This document shows, piece by piece, positions 35,010-42,996 of a stretch of 64,000 nt of DNA; the first letter of the stretch is position 1, and each line of letters begins with the position of its first letter. The notes below the pieces were generated by a model. The model searched no databases. It saw nothing but the letters and a program-made list of their open reading frames with translations, and was not told the DNA's origin. Source of the DNA: SHVO01 sp964576515 (lineage in GTDB: Bacteria > Pseudomonadota > Alphaproteobacteria > Rhodospirillales > Rhodospirillaceae); assembly GCA_964576515.1 (NCBI GenBank), contig CAZNUW010000007.1, forward strand, positions 163,757 to 227,756, read 5' to 3'. A program made the position numbers and the translations under genes.

Positions 35010-36593
35010 ATGAGTGATTTCGACCTGCAGTCAATGGAGAAGGTCGTCGCCTTCATCGGCGAGCCGGACGAGCAAGTGCGCAAGGAATTGCGCCAGATTC
35101 TGAACCATGCCGGCGTCAAGCAGGTGAGCGCTCACGGCAGCCTCGGCAATCTCTCGAAATTGATTACTCAGGTTTCGCCGGACCTGATGATCCTTGCCGA
35201 CGATCTCGATCCGGGTGTTTTCGACTTCATACGCGACATCCGTCACAACAAGATCGGGACGAACCCGTTCGTTTTGATCACAACCTTGATCGCGCCAAAC
35301 CATGTCGACGCGGTCAAGCGCGCCATGCAGGCGGGAACCGACGACATCATCATCAAGCCGATCAAGGAAGAGCAACTCCTTCAACGCTTGAAGCGTGTGA
35401 CGGTGAACCGCGCCGCCTTTGTGGTCACCAGCGACTACCTCGGGCCGGACCGCCGCGGGAAGAGCCGTCCGTCGGCGATCCGGCGCATCAACGTGCTCAA
35501 CACGATGCTGGAGAAGGCCAGCGGCAAGGACGTGGATATGGGCAATATCCGCGAAGCCGTCGACGGCTCGATGAACGAAGTTCTCCAGGCGCGCCTGGAC
35601 TCCCACGGCTATCGCCTGGGCTTTGTATGCAACCTGATCCTCGAGGCCTACGAAACCAAGCAGATCACCGAAGAGGTGAAAGAGAAACTGGAGGTTTTGG
35701 TGGACCTTCTGCGCGACGCCGCAAAAACCGCGGAACGCTTGGAGGAACGCGAGCTGGCGTTACTCTGCGGTTCGCTGTCGCGCGACGTGGCATCAATCGC
35801 AGAGCGATACGATCAGCCCACGCCCAAGGACATCGATCTCATCAAGAAGCTGTCGCGGGCCGTTGTTTCGGCGGTGAAACCGCGGGTGTCTCCTGATAAG
35901 CTGGAACAGGAAACGCGTCAGGCGACCGAGGTCTATCAGCAGCGCGACCGCGGCGGCTTTGACGAGTCCAGCGAAATTCACCGGAGTCCGGGAGAACCGC
36001 CCGTGGTGGCGATGGACGAACCGATTATCGAGATCCTGCCTCTGCAAAAGGGACAGTTCCTGTTTCGCCAAGGCGATCCGCCGACATCGGCCTATATTCT
36101 GAACAGCGGCGTCATCGGCATCTTTAAAGAAGTCGATGGAAAACGGATTCCGGTCGCGCGCGTCAAGAAAGGCGAGTTCTTCGGCGAGATGGCCATCATC
36201 GACAGCCGGCCGCGCCGCAACTCAGCCATGGCGCTTGAAGACTGCACCTTGTCGCTCGTCTCGAAAGACATGATCGAAGAGAAATTGGCGGGGTCTGATC
36301 CGCTTGTGCGTACGGTTCTCCATATGTTGAGCAACAGTCTGCGCATGGTGCACGAAGCCTATGCCCCCAAGGGTCGCAGCATGACCGACGCCGTGAGGGA
36401 TATCCGCGAACAGGCTCGGCATATCCGTTCCTACTTTGAAGGCACCGCGGAAGCCGCCGTCCGGAAGGACGGCGCCGAGGTGGCAATGCGGGTCACGGAC
36501 CTGACCGAGGACCTCGCGAGGTTGATCGAAAGCGTTCCGGACCTCGACCGGCGCACCCCGGCCATTCCGACGGAAAAAGACCTCGCCGGTTAA
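35010..36593 (+). CDS. Pseudo-receiver / cyclic-nucleotide-binding regulator
   Basis: 527 residues. Residues 8-130 form a CheY-like receiver (VVAFIGEPDEQVRKELRQIL), but the phospho-acceptor position in DLMILADDLDP is Ala, while the Thr (LITTL) and Lys (IIKPI) are kept. A helical linker (about 150-320) follows, then a cyclic-nucleotide-binding domain (about 335-450) with QKGQFLFRQGDPPTSAYIL and KGEFFGEMAIIDSRPRRNS, the phosphate-binding cassette pattern. The C-terminus is helical. It probably acts as a cAMP/cGMP sensor with a non-phosphorylated receiver. No HTH is seen. Monocistronic. Confidence 0.85.
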   Translation: MSDFDLQSMEKVVAFIGEPDEQVRKELRQILNHAGVKQVSAHGSLGNLSKLITQVSPDLMILADDLDPGVFDFIRDIRHNKIGTNPFVLITTLIAPNHVDAVKRAMQAGTDDIIIKPIKEEQLLQRLKRVTVNRAAFVVTSDYLGPDRRGKSRPSAIRRINVLNTMLEKASGKDVDMGNIREAVDGSMNEVLQARLDSHGYRLGFVCNLILEAYETKQITEEVKEKLEVLVDLLRDAAKTAERLEERELALLCGSLSRDVASIAERYDQPTPKDIDLIKKLSRAVVSAVKPRVSPDKLEQETRQATEVYQQRDRGGFDESSEIHRSPGEPPVVAMDEPIIEILPLQKGQFLFRQGDPPTSAYILNSGVIGIFKEVDGKRIPVARVKKGEFFGEMAIIDSRPRRNSAMALEDCTLSLVSKDMIEEKLAGSDPLVRTVLHMLSNSLRMVHEAYAPKGRSMTDAVRDIREQARHIRSYFEGTAEAAVRKDGAEVAMRVTDLTEDLARLIESVPDLDRRTPAIPTEKDLAG

Positions 36594-36701
36594 TCGGCAC
36601 GGCCCCTTACAGCCCTGTCATTCCCTTTTGCTTTCCGGGACTTGAACCCTTCCGGGCGAAACCCTAACGTTTCGCCCGCGCGAAAGCGAAGTGGGGCAGA
36701 T

Positions 36702-37664
36702 ATGACGGTCATGGTCGAGATTGAGCAGCTTTCAAAGTCATTCGGGGACTTCCGGGCGGTTGATGGAATAAGCCTCAGTGTTTCCAAGGGCGAGGTGCTG
36801 GGATTCCTCGGACCCAACGGGGCAGGGAAGACGACCACGATGCGCATGGTCGCGGGATTCCTGACACCGAGCGAGGGAACGGCGCGCGTCTGCGGCCGGG
36901 ACGTCGTGCAGGATCCTATGGGCGTGAAAAGCAACCTTGGCTATCTGCCGGAAGGTTCGCCGTCCTACGACGACATGACCGTCAGGGGCTTCCTCAAATT
37001 CATTGCCGAGATCCGCGGATTTCGCGGCGCGGAATGCGGCGCGCGCGTCGAGACGGTCGTTGCCCGGCTCGGCCTGGGCGATGTCCTCGACCGCCCCATC
37101 GATGTCCTTTCCAAAGGCTATCGCCGGCGTGTCGGCTTGGCGCAAAGCATCCTTCACGACCCGCCGGTCCTCATTCTCGATGAACCGACCGACGGCCTCG
37201 ATCCCAACCAGAAGCATCAGGTGCGCAAGCTGATCGCGGAAATGGCCGCCGAGAAAGCCATCATCGTCTCTACGCATATCCTGGAAGAGGTCGAAGCGGT
37301 CTGTACCCGCGCAGTGATCATCGCCGGCGGACGGGTTCTGGCCGACGGCACGGCCGAACAATTGCGCGCCCGGCTGCCGCAAGGCAATGCGATCTGCGTG
37401 ATTTTACCCGTCGCCGCCGCGCCCACGGCGGCCGCGCACTTCAAATCCATGGAAAACGTCGCAGCCGTTTTTGAAACGCCCGCCGAAGGCGGCAATATCA
37501 AGCTGCGTATGACGCCGAAAGACGGAGCTTCGATCGCAGCCGAAATCTCCGCCGCGGTGCGGCAACACGCCATCCCCGCGCTCGAGATTTATCAAGATCG
37601 CAGCAGTCTCGACGACGTTTTCCGTCTTATCACCACGGGCGCACCGTCCCGGGCCGCGGCCTGA
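36702..37664 (+). CDS. ABC transporter ATP-binding protein (Gld-like exporter)
   Basis: 320 residues from the ATG at 36702 (GGGG upstream). Walker A GFLGPNGAGKTTTMRM, signature-like VLSKGYRRRVGLAQSI, Walker B PVLILDEPTDGLDPNQ, H-loop STHILEEVE. It is the ATPase of a four-gene set that matches the GldA/GldF/GldG-like exporters common in proteobacteria, where the substrate is unknown. Downstream permease gene starts 14 bases after the stop. Confidence 0.93.
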   Translation: MTVMVEIEQLSKSFGDFRAVDGISLSVSKGEVLGFLGPNGAGKTTTMRMVAGFLTPSEGTARVCGRDVVQDPMGVKSNLGYLPEGSPSYDDMTVRGFLKFIAEIRGFRGAECGARVETVVARLGLGDVLDRPIDVLSKGYRRRVGLAQSILHDPPVLILDEPTDGLDPNQKHQVRKLIAEMAAEKAIIVSTHILEEVEAVCTRAVIIAGGRVLADGTAEQLRARLPQGNAICVILPVAAAPTAAAHFKSMENVAAVFETPAEGGNIKLRMTPKDGASIAAEISAAVRQHAIPALEIYQDRSSLDDVFRLITTGAPSRAAA

Positions 37665-37678
37665 GCCAGGATATCCAC

Positions 37679-38413
37679 ATGAGTCAAATCTGGATTATTG
37701 CCAAGCGTGAACTGGCGGCGTACTTCGCCACGCCGGTCGCTTTCGTCTTCATCGCGATTTTTGTCGGACTGACCGGCGCCTTCACATTTTATATCGGCGG
37801 CTTCTTCGACTCCAACCAAGCCAGCCTGCAGAATTTCTTCAGCCATCATCCGTGGCTCTATGTGCTGCTGGTCCCAGCCGTCGCGATGCGATTGTGGGCC
37901 GAGGAACGCAAGTCCGGCACGATCGAACAGCTCCTGACCCTTCCTGTCACCACGACGCAAGCGGTGCTCGGAAAATTCTTGGCGGCATGGCTGTTCTGCG
38001 GAATCGCGCTGGCGCTGACCGCGCCCATGTGGCTCACAGTGAATATCCTCGGGACCCCCGACAACGGCGTTATCGTCATCAGCTACATCGGAAGCTTCAT
38101 CCTGGCGGGCGCGTTCCTGTCGATCGGGATTTGCATGTCCGCGCTCACGCGCAATCAAATCGTGGCGTTCATCCTGGGCGCCGTCGTCTGTTTCTTGTTC
38201 ACCATGAGCGGATTGGACCTCGTGTTGAATGTCTTTCGCGGATGGGCGCCCGACGCTCTGGTCGATACCGTGGCGTCCTTTAGCTTTTTGACGCGGTTCG
38301 AGGGCATCACGCGCGGCGTCGTCGCGGTGCGAGACGTCATATTTTTCTTCTCCCTGATGGCGTTCTGGCTGTTCGCGGCCATTCTGGCCGTCGATACACG
38401 CAAAGCGGCATGA
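37679..38413 (+). CDS. ABC transporter permease (GldF-like)
   Basis: 244 residues with six membrane helices. The first segment (QIWIIAKRELAAYFATPVAF) and the EERKSGTIEQLLTLPVTT loop are typical of ABC-2 type permeases. Partner of the preceding ATPase and of the GldG-like protein. Confidence 0.9.
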   Translation: MSQIWIIAKRELAAYFATPVAFVFIAIFVGLTGAFTFYIGGFFDSNQASLQNFFSHHPWLYVLLVPAVAMRLWAEERKSGTIEQLLTLPVTTTQAVLGKFLAAWLFCGIALALTAPMWLTVNILGTPDNGVIVISYIGSFILAGAFLSIGICMSALTRNQIVAFILGAVVCFLFTMSGLDLVLNVFRGWAPDALVDTVASFSFLTRFEGITRGVVAVRDVIFFFSLMAFWLFAAILAVDTRKAA

Positions 38414-38423
38414 GGATCAGGTT

Positions 38424-40304
38424 ATGAACCGTCTCAATTCCCGCACCCTTGCCATCGTCGGCGTGATCGCCGCCGCCGTGCTCTTCATTGCGGTCAACGT
38501 GCTTTCCAATACATGGATGCGCAATTGGAGGCTCGACGCGACCGAAGGCGCGTCGTACAGCACCTCGGCGCAGATTCGCCCTGTGTTCGAGGGCATCAAG
38601 GAACCTATTGTCGTTCGCGTCTATTTCTCGGAAGCGATCCGTAAAGCCAGCCCGCGCCACGCCGAATATTTCCAACGCGTGCGCGACTTGCTTCAGCAGT
38701 ATGCCGAACTCGCCAACGGAAACCTGAAAATCGAATTGTTCAATCCGGAACCCTTCTCGGATGTCGAGGACCGGGCCGTCGGATTTGGGCTGCAGGCCGT
38801 GCCGCTCGGCCAACTGGGCGAGGTAGGATACTTCGGTCTCGCGGCGACGAACTCGACCGACGACCAGCAGGTCATCCCGTTCTTCAATCTGGAACGCGAG
38901 CAGTTCCTCGAATACGACCTGACGAAACTCATCTACAGCCTGTCCGAGCCCGACCAGCCGAAAATCGGCCTCCTCTCGACGCTGCCGATCGAAGGCGGTG
39001 CGGGAGCGCCCAACATGATGGGTATGCCGCAACAACAGCGCCCCTGGGCGATCATGCAGCAGATCAAGGACCTGTTCGCGGTCGAGGCCTTGGACCCCGC
39101 GGTTACGGCCATTCCTTCTGATATCGATATCCTGATGCTGGTGCAGCCCGAAGGGCTGACCGACACCGCCGCATACGCCGTTGATCAATTTGTTCTGCGC
39201 GGCGGCAAGGCGCTCGTCTTCGTCGATCCTAATGCGGAGTCCGGCGGCATGGGCGCGCCGCCCGGAGGCGACAAGCAGGGCATCAACAAACTGCTCGCCG
39301 CTTGGGGGGTACGTCTCGTCGACGATCTGGTCGTCGGCGACATCGAGTCCGCAGCGCGCGTCGGCCTCCAGGTGGAGGGACGTCCGGTCGCCGCCGACTA
39401 TGTGGCGTGGCTGCAATTACGCGACGGACACTTCGATACCAATGACGCAATCACCGGAGACCTCCAGCAGATCAACTTCGGGACGGCCGGCGCGCTGGAG
39501 AAAGTCGATGGCGCCGCCACAACCGTCACGCCGCTCATTTCCAGCGGCCTTCAGTCCATGCGCATCCCCACGGACAAACTTATGGGCATGCCGGACGTGG
39601 TTGCGCTGTTCCGCGATTTCAAACCGCAGAACAAGGCGGAGATTCTCGCCGCGCGCATCACCGGTACGGCCGCAAGCGCCTTCCCCGAAGCGCCAAAGGG
39701 CGAAGGCGGAACGCCGTCCGCGCCACATCTCGCGCAGTCGCAACAACCGATCCAAGTGGTCGTCGTCGCCGATACGGATATTCTCGCCGATCGCTTCTGG
39801 ACACAGAGCAGTTCGTTCCTGGGCGAATCAATCGTCGTGCCGATGGCCGACAATTCGAATTTTGTCATCAATGCTCTTGAGAACCTGACGGGATCGCCTG
39901 CGCTCTCCGCGCTCCGTGGGCGTGGGGTCCAAAGCCGGCCATTCGAGCTTCTGGAGTCCATCCGGCGCGATGCGGAGATGCAATACCGTGCGACCGAGCA
40001 GACCCTGACGGGGCGGCTTGAAGAGCTGCAGAAAAAAGTCAGCGCCATGGAGGTGCAGGAGGACGGGCAAGGCGCCGCGATCCTCAGCGACGAAGATCAG
40101 CGCACTATTGAAAGCTATCGCGGGGATATCCTCGAGACGCGCCGCGAACTGCGCGAGGTGCAGCGCGCGTTGCGCGAGGATATAGACCGCCTCCAGGGCA
40201 TCCTGACCTTCATCAATATTGGCGCCGTGCCGATCCTGTTCGGCTTCGGCCTTATCGTCGCGGCGATGTTACGCCGCCGCCGTCGCCGCACAACCGCGGC
40301 CTAA
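38424..40304 (+). CDS. GldG-like ABC exporter auxiliary protein
   Basis: 626 residues. An N-terminal anchor (TLAIVGVIAAAVLFIAVNVL) and a C-terminal helix (NIGAVPILFGFGLIVAAMLR followed by RRRRR) enclose a large extracytoplasmic domain. The domain begins WRLDATEGASYSTSAQI, the usual opening of the Gldg/ABC-transport-unknown domain, and has a coiled coil near 520-600. Such proteins associate with the permease. Ten bases separate it from the permease gene. Confidence 0.9.
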   Translation: MNRLNSRTLAIVGVIAAAVLFIAVNVLSNTWMRNWRLDATEGASYSTSAQIRPVFEGIKEPIVVRVYFSEAIRKASPRHAEYFQRVRDLLQQYAELANGNLKIELFNPEPFSDVEDRAVGFGLQAVPLGQLGEVGYFGLAATNSTDDQQVIPFFNLEREQFLEYDLTKLIYSLSEPDQPKIGLLSTLPIEGGAGAPNMMGMPQQQRPWAIMQQIKDLFAVEALDPAVTAIPSDIDILMLVQPEGLTDTAAYAVDQFVLRGGKALVFVDPNAESGGMGAPPGGDKQGINKLLAAWGVRLVDDLVVGDIESAARVGLQVEGRPVAADYVAWLQLRDGHFDTNDAITGDLQQINFGTAGALEKVDGAATTVTPLISSGLQSMRIPTDKLMGMPDVVALFRDFKPQNKAEILAARITGTAASAFPEAPKGEGGTPSAPHLAQSQQPIQVVVVADTDILADRFWTQSSSFLGESIVVPMADNSNFVINALENLTGSPALSALRGRGVQSRPFELLESIRRDAEMQYRATEQTLTGRLEELQKKVSAMEVQEDGQGAAILSDEDQRTIESYRGDILETRRELREVQRALREDIDRLQGILTFINIGAVPILFGFGLIVAAMLRRRRRRTTAA

Positions 40305-40314
40305 GGAGATCGGC

Positions 40315-41358
40315 ATGAGACAGAACCGCGTTTTCGCGCTCACGGGGATCGCCGTTGTTGCCGCCGTGGCGGCAATCGCCGCCGTATTGATGCAGCCTCG
40401 TATTGAAAGCTCGGATCGGAGCGGCGAGCCTGTGTTCCCCGGGTTGATCGCCCAGGTGCAGGACAACCTGAAAACAGTCGTGATCCGTCATGCCGGCGGC
40501 ACGATTTCGCTGGACCGCGACGGAAATGTTTTCCGGTTGCGGGAGCGTGCGAACTATCCGGCGGATAGTCAAAAGGTCGTCGATCTTGTGGTGGGGATCG
40601 CGCGATTGACGAAACTTGAAAGCAAGACGAGCCAACCTGATCGCTATGCCCGCCTAGACCTGCAGGAGCCGTCCGAAAAAGGCTCCAACGCCAAGCAGAT
40701 CACCTTGATCGACGGGACGGGAAAAGAGATGGCGACGGTGATCGCCGGGAAGCGGAAGTTCACGCTGGGCGGTAAAGAAGGCGGCACTTACATCCGCTTG
40801 CCGGGGGACCCGCAGACGTGGCTTGCCGTCGGCGATATAAATCCCGGCGTCACGCCGCGCGACTGGATGGTGAAGGACGTTGCGAAGGTCCCGGAGGCCG
40901 CCGTCAAACGCGTCACCGTCACCACGCCGAGAGGCGATAAGGTGATTGCCGCGCGCGGCGCCGACGACGCTTTCGTCATCGAGAACCTGCCGAGGAACGT
41001 CTCCCTCGAAAGCAATTTCGCAGCCGATGAATACGGTCGGATCTTGGCCGGACTGCAGGCGGACGACGTTGCAATGGCATCGGAGGTTCCGTTCCCGAAG
41101 GACAAGACCTACCTCGCGACCGTCGAAACGGTTGAAGGTTCGACCCTTCGCATCGAGATGACGGAGGAAGGCGATAAAAGTTGGGTGAAGGTCGAGGCTC
41201 TACCTGCCGCCGGCCTAGGCGCCGATGGCAGCGCCGCCCGCGCAATGGCCGCCATCAACGAACGAGCCGAGGGGCGGGTCTTTCAGGTTCCGGCCTACAA
41301 AGTGGCGATCATGAAACGCACGCTGGCCGATCTGCGAAGCAAACCCAATCCCGCCTAG
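40315..41358 (+). CDS. DUF4340 domain protein of the Gld-like exporter
   Basis: 347 residues from the ATG at 40315 (AAGGAG upstream). N-terminal anchor (VFALTGIAVVAAVAAIAAVL), then a soluble domain with KKTVVIRHAGG-like and WLAVGDINPGVTPRDWMVKD segments that match DUF4340, the usual last gene of these operons. It probably sits in the periplasm with GldG. Its stop overlaps a small minus-strand gene's stop. Confidence 0.85.
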   Translation: MRQNRVFALTGIAVVAAVAAIAAVLMQPRIESSDRSGEPVFPGLIAQVQDNLKTVVIRHAGGTISLDRDGNVFRLRERANYPADSQKVVDLVVGIARLTKLESKTSQPDRYARLDLQEPSEKGSNAKQITLIDGTGKEMATVIAGKRKFTLGGKEGGTYIRLPGDPQTWLAVGDINPGVTPRDWMVKDVAKVPEAAVKRVTVTTPRGDKVIAARGADDAFVIENLPRNVSLESNFAADEYGRILAGLQADDVAMASEVPFPKDKTYLATVETVEGSTLRIEMTEEGDKSWVKVEALPAAGLGADGSAARAMAAINERAEGRVFQVPAYKVAIMKRTLADLRSKPNPA

Positions 41359-41504
41359 CCCTCTTTTCCGCGGGCTTTCTTCCAGGTCTCAAATGCGCGC
41401 CGAAGACGTTCGCGCCGCAATCGGCAGCCTTGGCAGGGCAGTGCAAGCGCGAAACCCACGATAACGGCCACCGCCACGAGCCAAGCGACAATAAAGCCGC
41501 TCAC
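41355..41504 (-). CDS. 49-residue single-TM protein
   Basis: Found by reading the minus strand; below the usual ORF length cut-off. GTG start at 41504 overlaps the ferredoxin gene stop as GTGA, so it is translationally coupled to it. The sequence opens with one membrane helix (SGFIVAWLVAVAVIVGFALA) followed by PCQGCRLRRERLRRAFETW and a Lys-rich end. The CQGC pair could bind metal or be modified. Function unknown; perhaps an anchor for the adjacent iron-sulfur protein. Confidence 0.65.
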   Translation of the reverse strand: MSGFIVAWLVAVAVIVGFALALPCQGCRLRRERLRRAFETWKKARGKEG

Positions 41505-41857
41505 GGGGCCGGCGCGGCGTCAATTTCGGACGGTAGCGCTTTGCGGCGCTCCGCTTCGGTTCTGATCGCGGCCATGACCGTCTCAATCTTTTCCACGCTG
41601 ATGTCGGCCTCCAGGCTGATGAAGTCGGCGCCTTGAATCTTGATCGTTGGGCCGTGCAGGCAGTTGTTCATGCACGGGCCCCGCGTGATGGAGGCGGGAA
41701 TCCGTTCGGCGATGATCCTCTGCTCCAGAAGATCGGCGATGCCCCGACTGCCCCGGCCGCCGCACGAGGGAAGCCTGTCCGTATTGAGACGTTTGTTGAT
41801 GCAGACCCGTACCGTGAACAACGGTTTGGGCATGGGCGTCCACTCGGCGTCGATCAT
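41501..41857 (-). CDS. Thioredoxin-like [2Fe-2S] ferredoxin
   Basis: 118 residues (an ATG at 41833 is an alternative start). Cysteine pattern VRVCINKR ... PSCGGRG ... RGPCMNNCLHGP matches the thioredoxin-fold (Shethna-type) [2Fe-2S] ferredoxin family, with the third and fourth ligands as CxxxC. Likely electron carrier or regulatory cluster protein. The Nudix gene lies immediately upstream and the 49-residue gene follows, so three genes are coupled. Confidence 0.85.
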   Translation of the reverse strand: MIDAEWTPMPKPLFTVRVCINKRLNTDRLPSCGGRGSRGIADLLEQRIIAERIPASITRGPCMNNCLHGPTIKIQGADFISLEADISVEKIETVMAAIRTEAERRKALPSEIDAAPAP

Positions 41858-41860
41858 GCT

Positions 41861-42316
41861 TCACCGTTCATCCAAAGCGATCGCCGCGGCAATGATGCGT
41901 TGGGTCTCCGCCCACAAACCGTAGCTTTGAAGATCGGCGGCCGCGACCCATTTTGCGTCGTCCGCATCGTCGCCCGGCCGGGGATCGCCCCCGGTCCAGT
42001 CGGCGCGGAAGTCGACCAACGTCCAGTGCCCCGTAACGGCATCGTTTGCACGGCTGATGCCGTCGACAACATCAAGGAGCCGGAGGTTCGCCACGCGAAC
42101 GCCAGTTTCCTCGGCAATCTCACGGACGGCCGTTTCGCGAACGGTCTCGCCCCACTCCTGACGTCCTCCGGGAATGCTCCATTCCCCTTGGCGCGGCGGT
42201 TTGCCGCGGCGAATGAGAAGAACTTCAACTCCTGCGGAAGTGGTTCGCAGGACCACGGCGCCAACCCCAATCGCGGGCTTCCGGCGTTCGTCGCTTGGGG
42301 CAGGGGGTTCCGTCAT
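41861..42316 (-). CDS. Nudix hydrolase
   Basis: 151 residues from the ATG at 42316 (the longer frame enters the DUF502 promoter). Nudix box GGRQEWGETVRETAVREIAEETGV is complete across residues about 53-75, with the REIAEETG metal ligands. It follows a beta-strand IGVGAVVLRT and RRGKPPRQGEWSIPGG. It hydrolyses nucleoside diphosphates linked to another group; the substrate is open. Resembles ADP-ribose pyrophosphatase/MutT-type small Nudix enzymes. Confidence 0.92.
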   Translation of the reverse strand: MTEPPAPSDERRKPAIGVGAVVLRTTSAGVEVLLIRRGKPPRQGEWSIPGGRQEWGETVRETAVREIAEETGVRVANLRLLDVVDGISRANDAVTGHWTLVDFRADWTGGDPRPGDDADDAKWVAAADLQSYGLWAETQRIIAAAIALDER

Positions 42317-42330
42317 GTCATGATGATGGC

Positions 42331-42996
42331 ATGAACACACCCGTCTCTCCAACACCACCGCCGCACGACGGCCGCCATCCCGCCATCGCCCGGCTCCGGA
42401 ATTACTTCCTGGCCGGCATCCTGATCACAGCGCCCATCGCCATCACCATCTATGTGACATGGTCGCTCGTCGACTATGTGGATGCGGCCGTCACCGGACT
42501 GCTGCCCGACGCCCTCAATCCACGCACTTATTTCGATGTGCCCGGCGTCGGAATCCTCATTCTGGCGCTTTTTCTGACCCTGGTGGGTTTCCTGGCGGCG
42601 AATTATCTCGGCCGTATGACGGTGCGCATGGGCGAGGGGATCCTCAACCGCACGCCGGTCATTCGCAGTTTCTACGCGGCCGTGAAACAAATCTTTGAAA
42701 CGGTCCTGTCGAAGCAGACCCAGTCCTTCAGAGAGGTGGTCATGGTCCAATATCCTCGCGACGGGATGTGGACCTTGGGCTTCGTGATCGGACGCGCGCC
42801 GCCGGAAATTCAGAGCAAAACCACCGAGGAGGTTTACAGCGTGTTCATTCCCACGATGTCGTTCACCTCGGGCTATCTGGTGTTCACGCCCCGCAAGGAC
42901 ATGAGCACGGTCGAAATGACCATCGAAGAAGCCCTGAAGATGATCGTGTCCGGGGGGATCGTGGTCCCTCCGGCAAAAGACATCACCCCGACCTGA
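42331..42996 (+). CDS. DUF502 family membrane protein
   Basis: 221 residues from the ATG at 42331. Two membrane helices (FLAGILITAPIAITIYVTW and VGILILALFLTLVGFLAANYL) and the DUF502 pattern RTPVIRSFYAAVKQIFETVL and GYLVFTPRKDM. Function unknown, widespread in proteobacteria near recG/mfd. It converges on recG and overlaps its 3' end by 14 bases. Confidence 0.9.
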   Translation: MNTPVSPTPPPHDGRHPAIARLRNYFLAGILITAPIAITIYVTWSLVDYVDAAVTGLLPDALNPRTYFDVPGVGILILALFLTLVGFLAANYLGRMTVRMGEGILNRTPVIRSFYAAVKQIFETVLSKQTQSFREVVMVQYPRDGMWTLGFVIGRAPPEIQSKTTEEVYSVFIPTMSFTSGYLVFTPRKDMSTVEMTIEEALKMIVSGGIVVPPAKDITPT

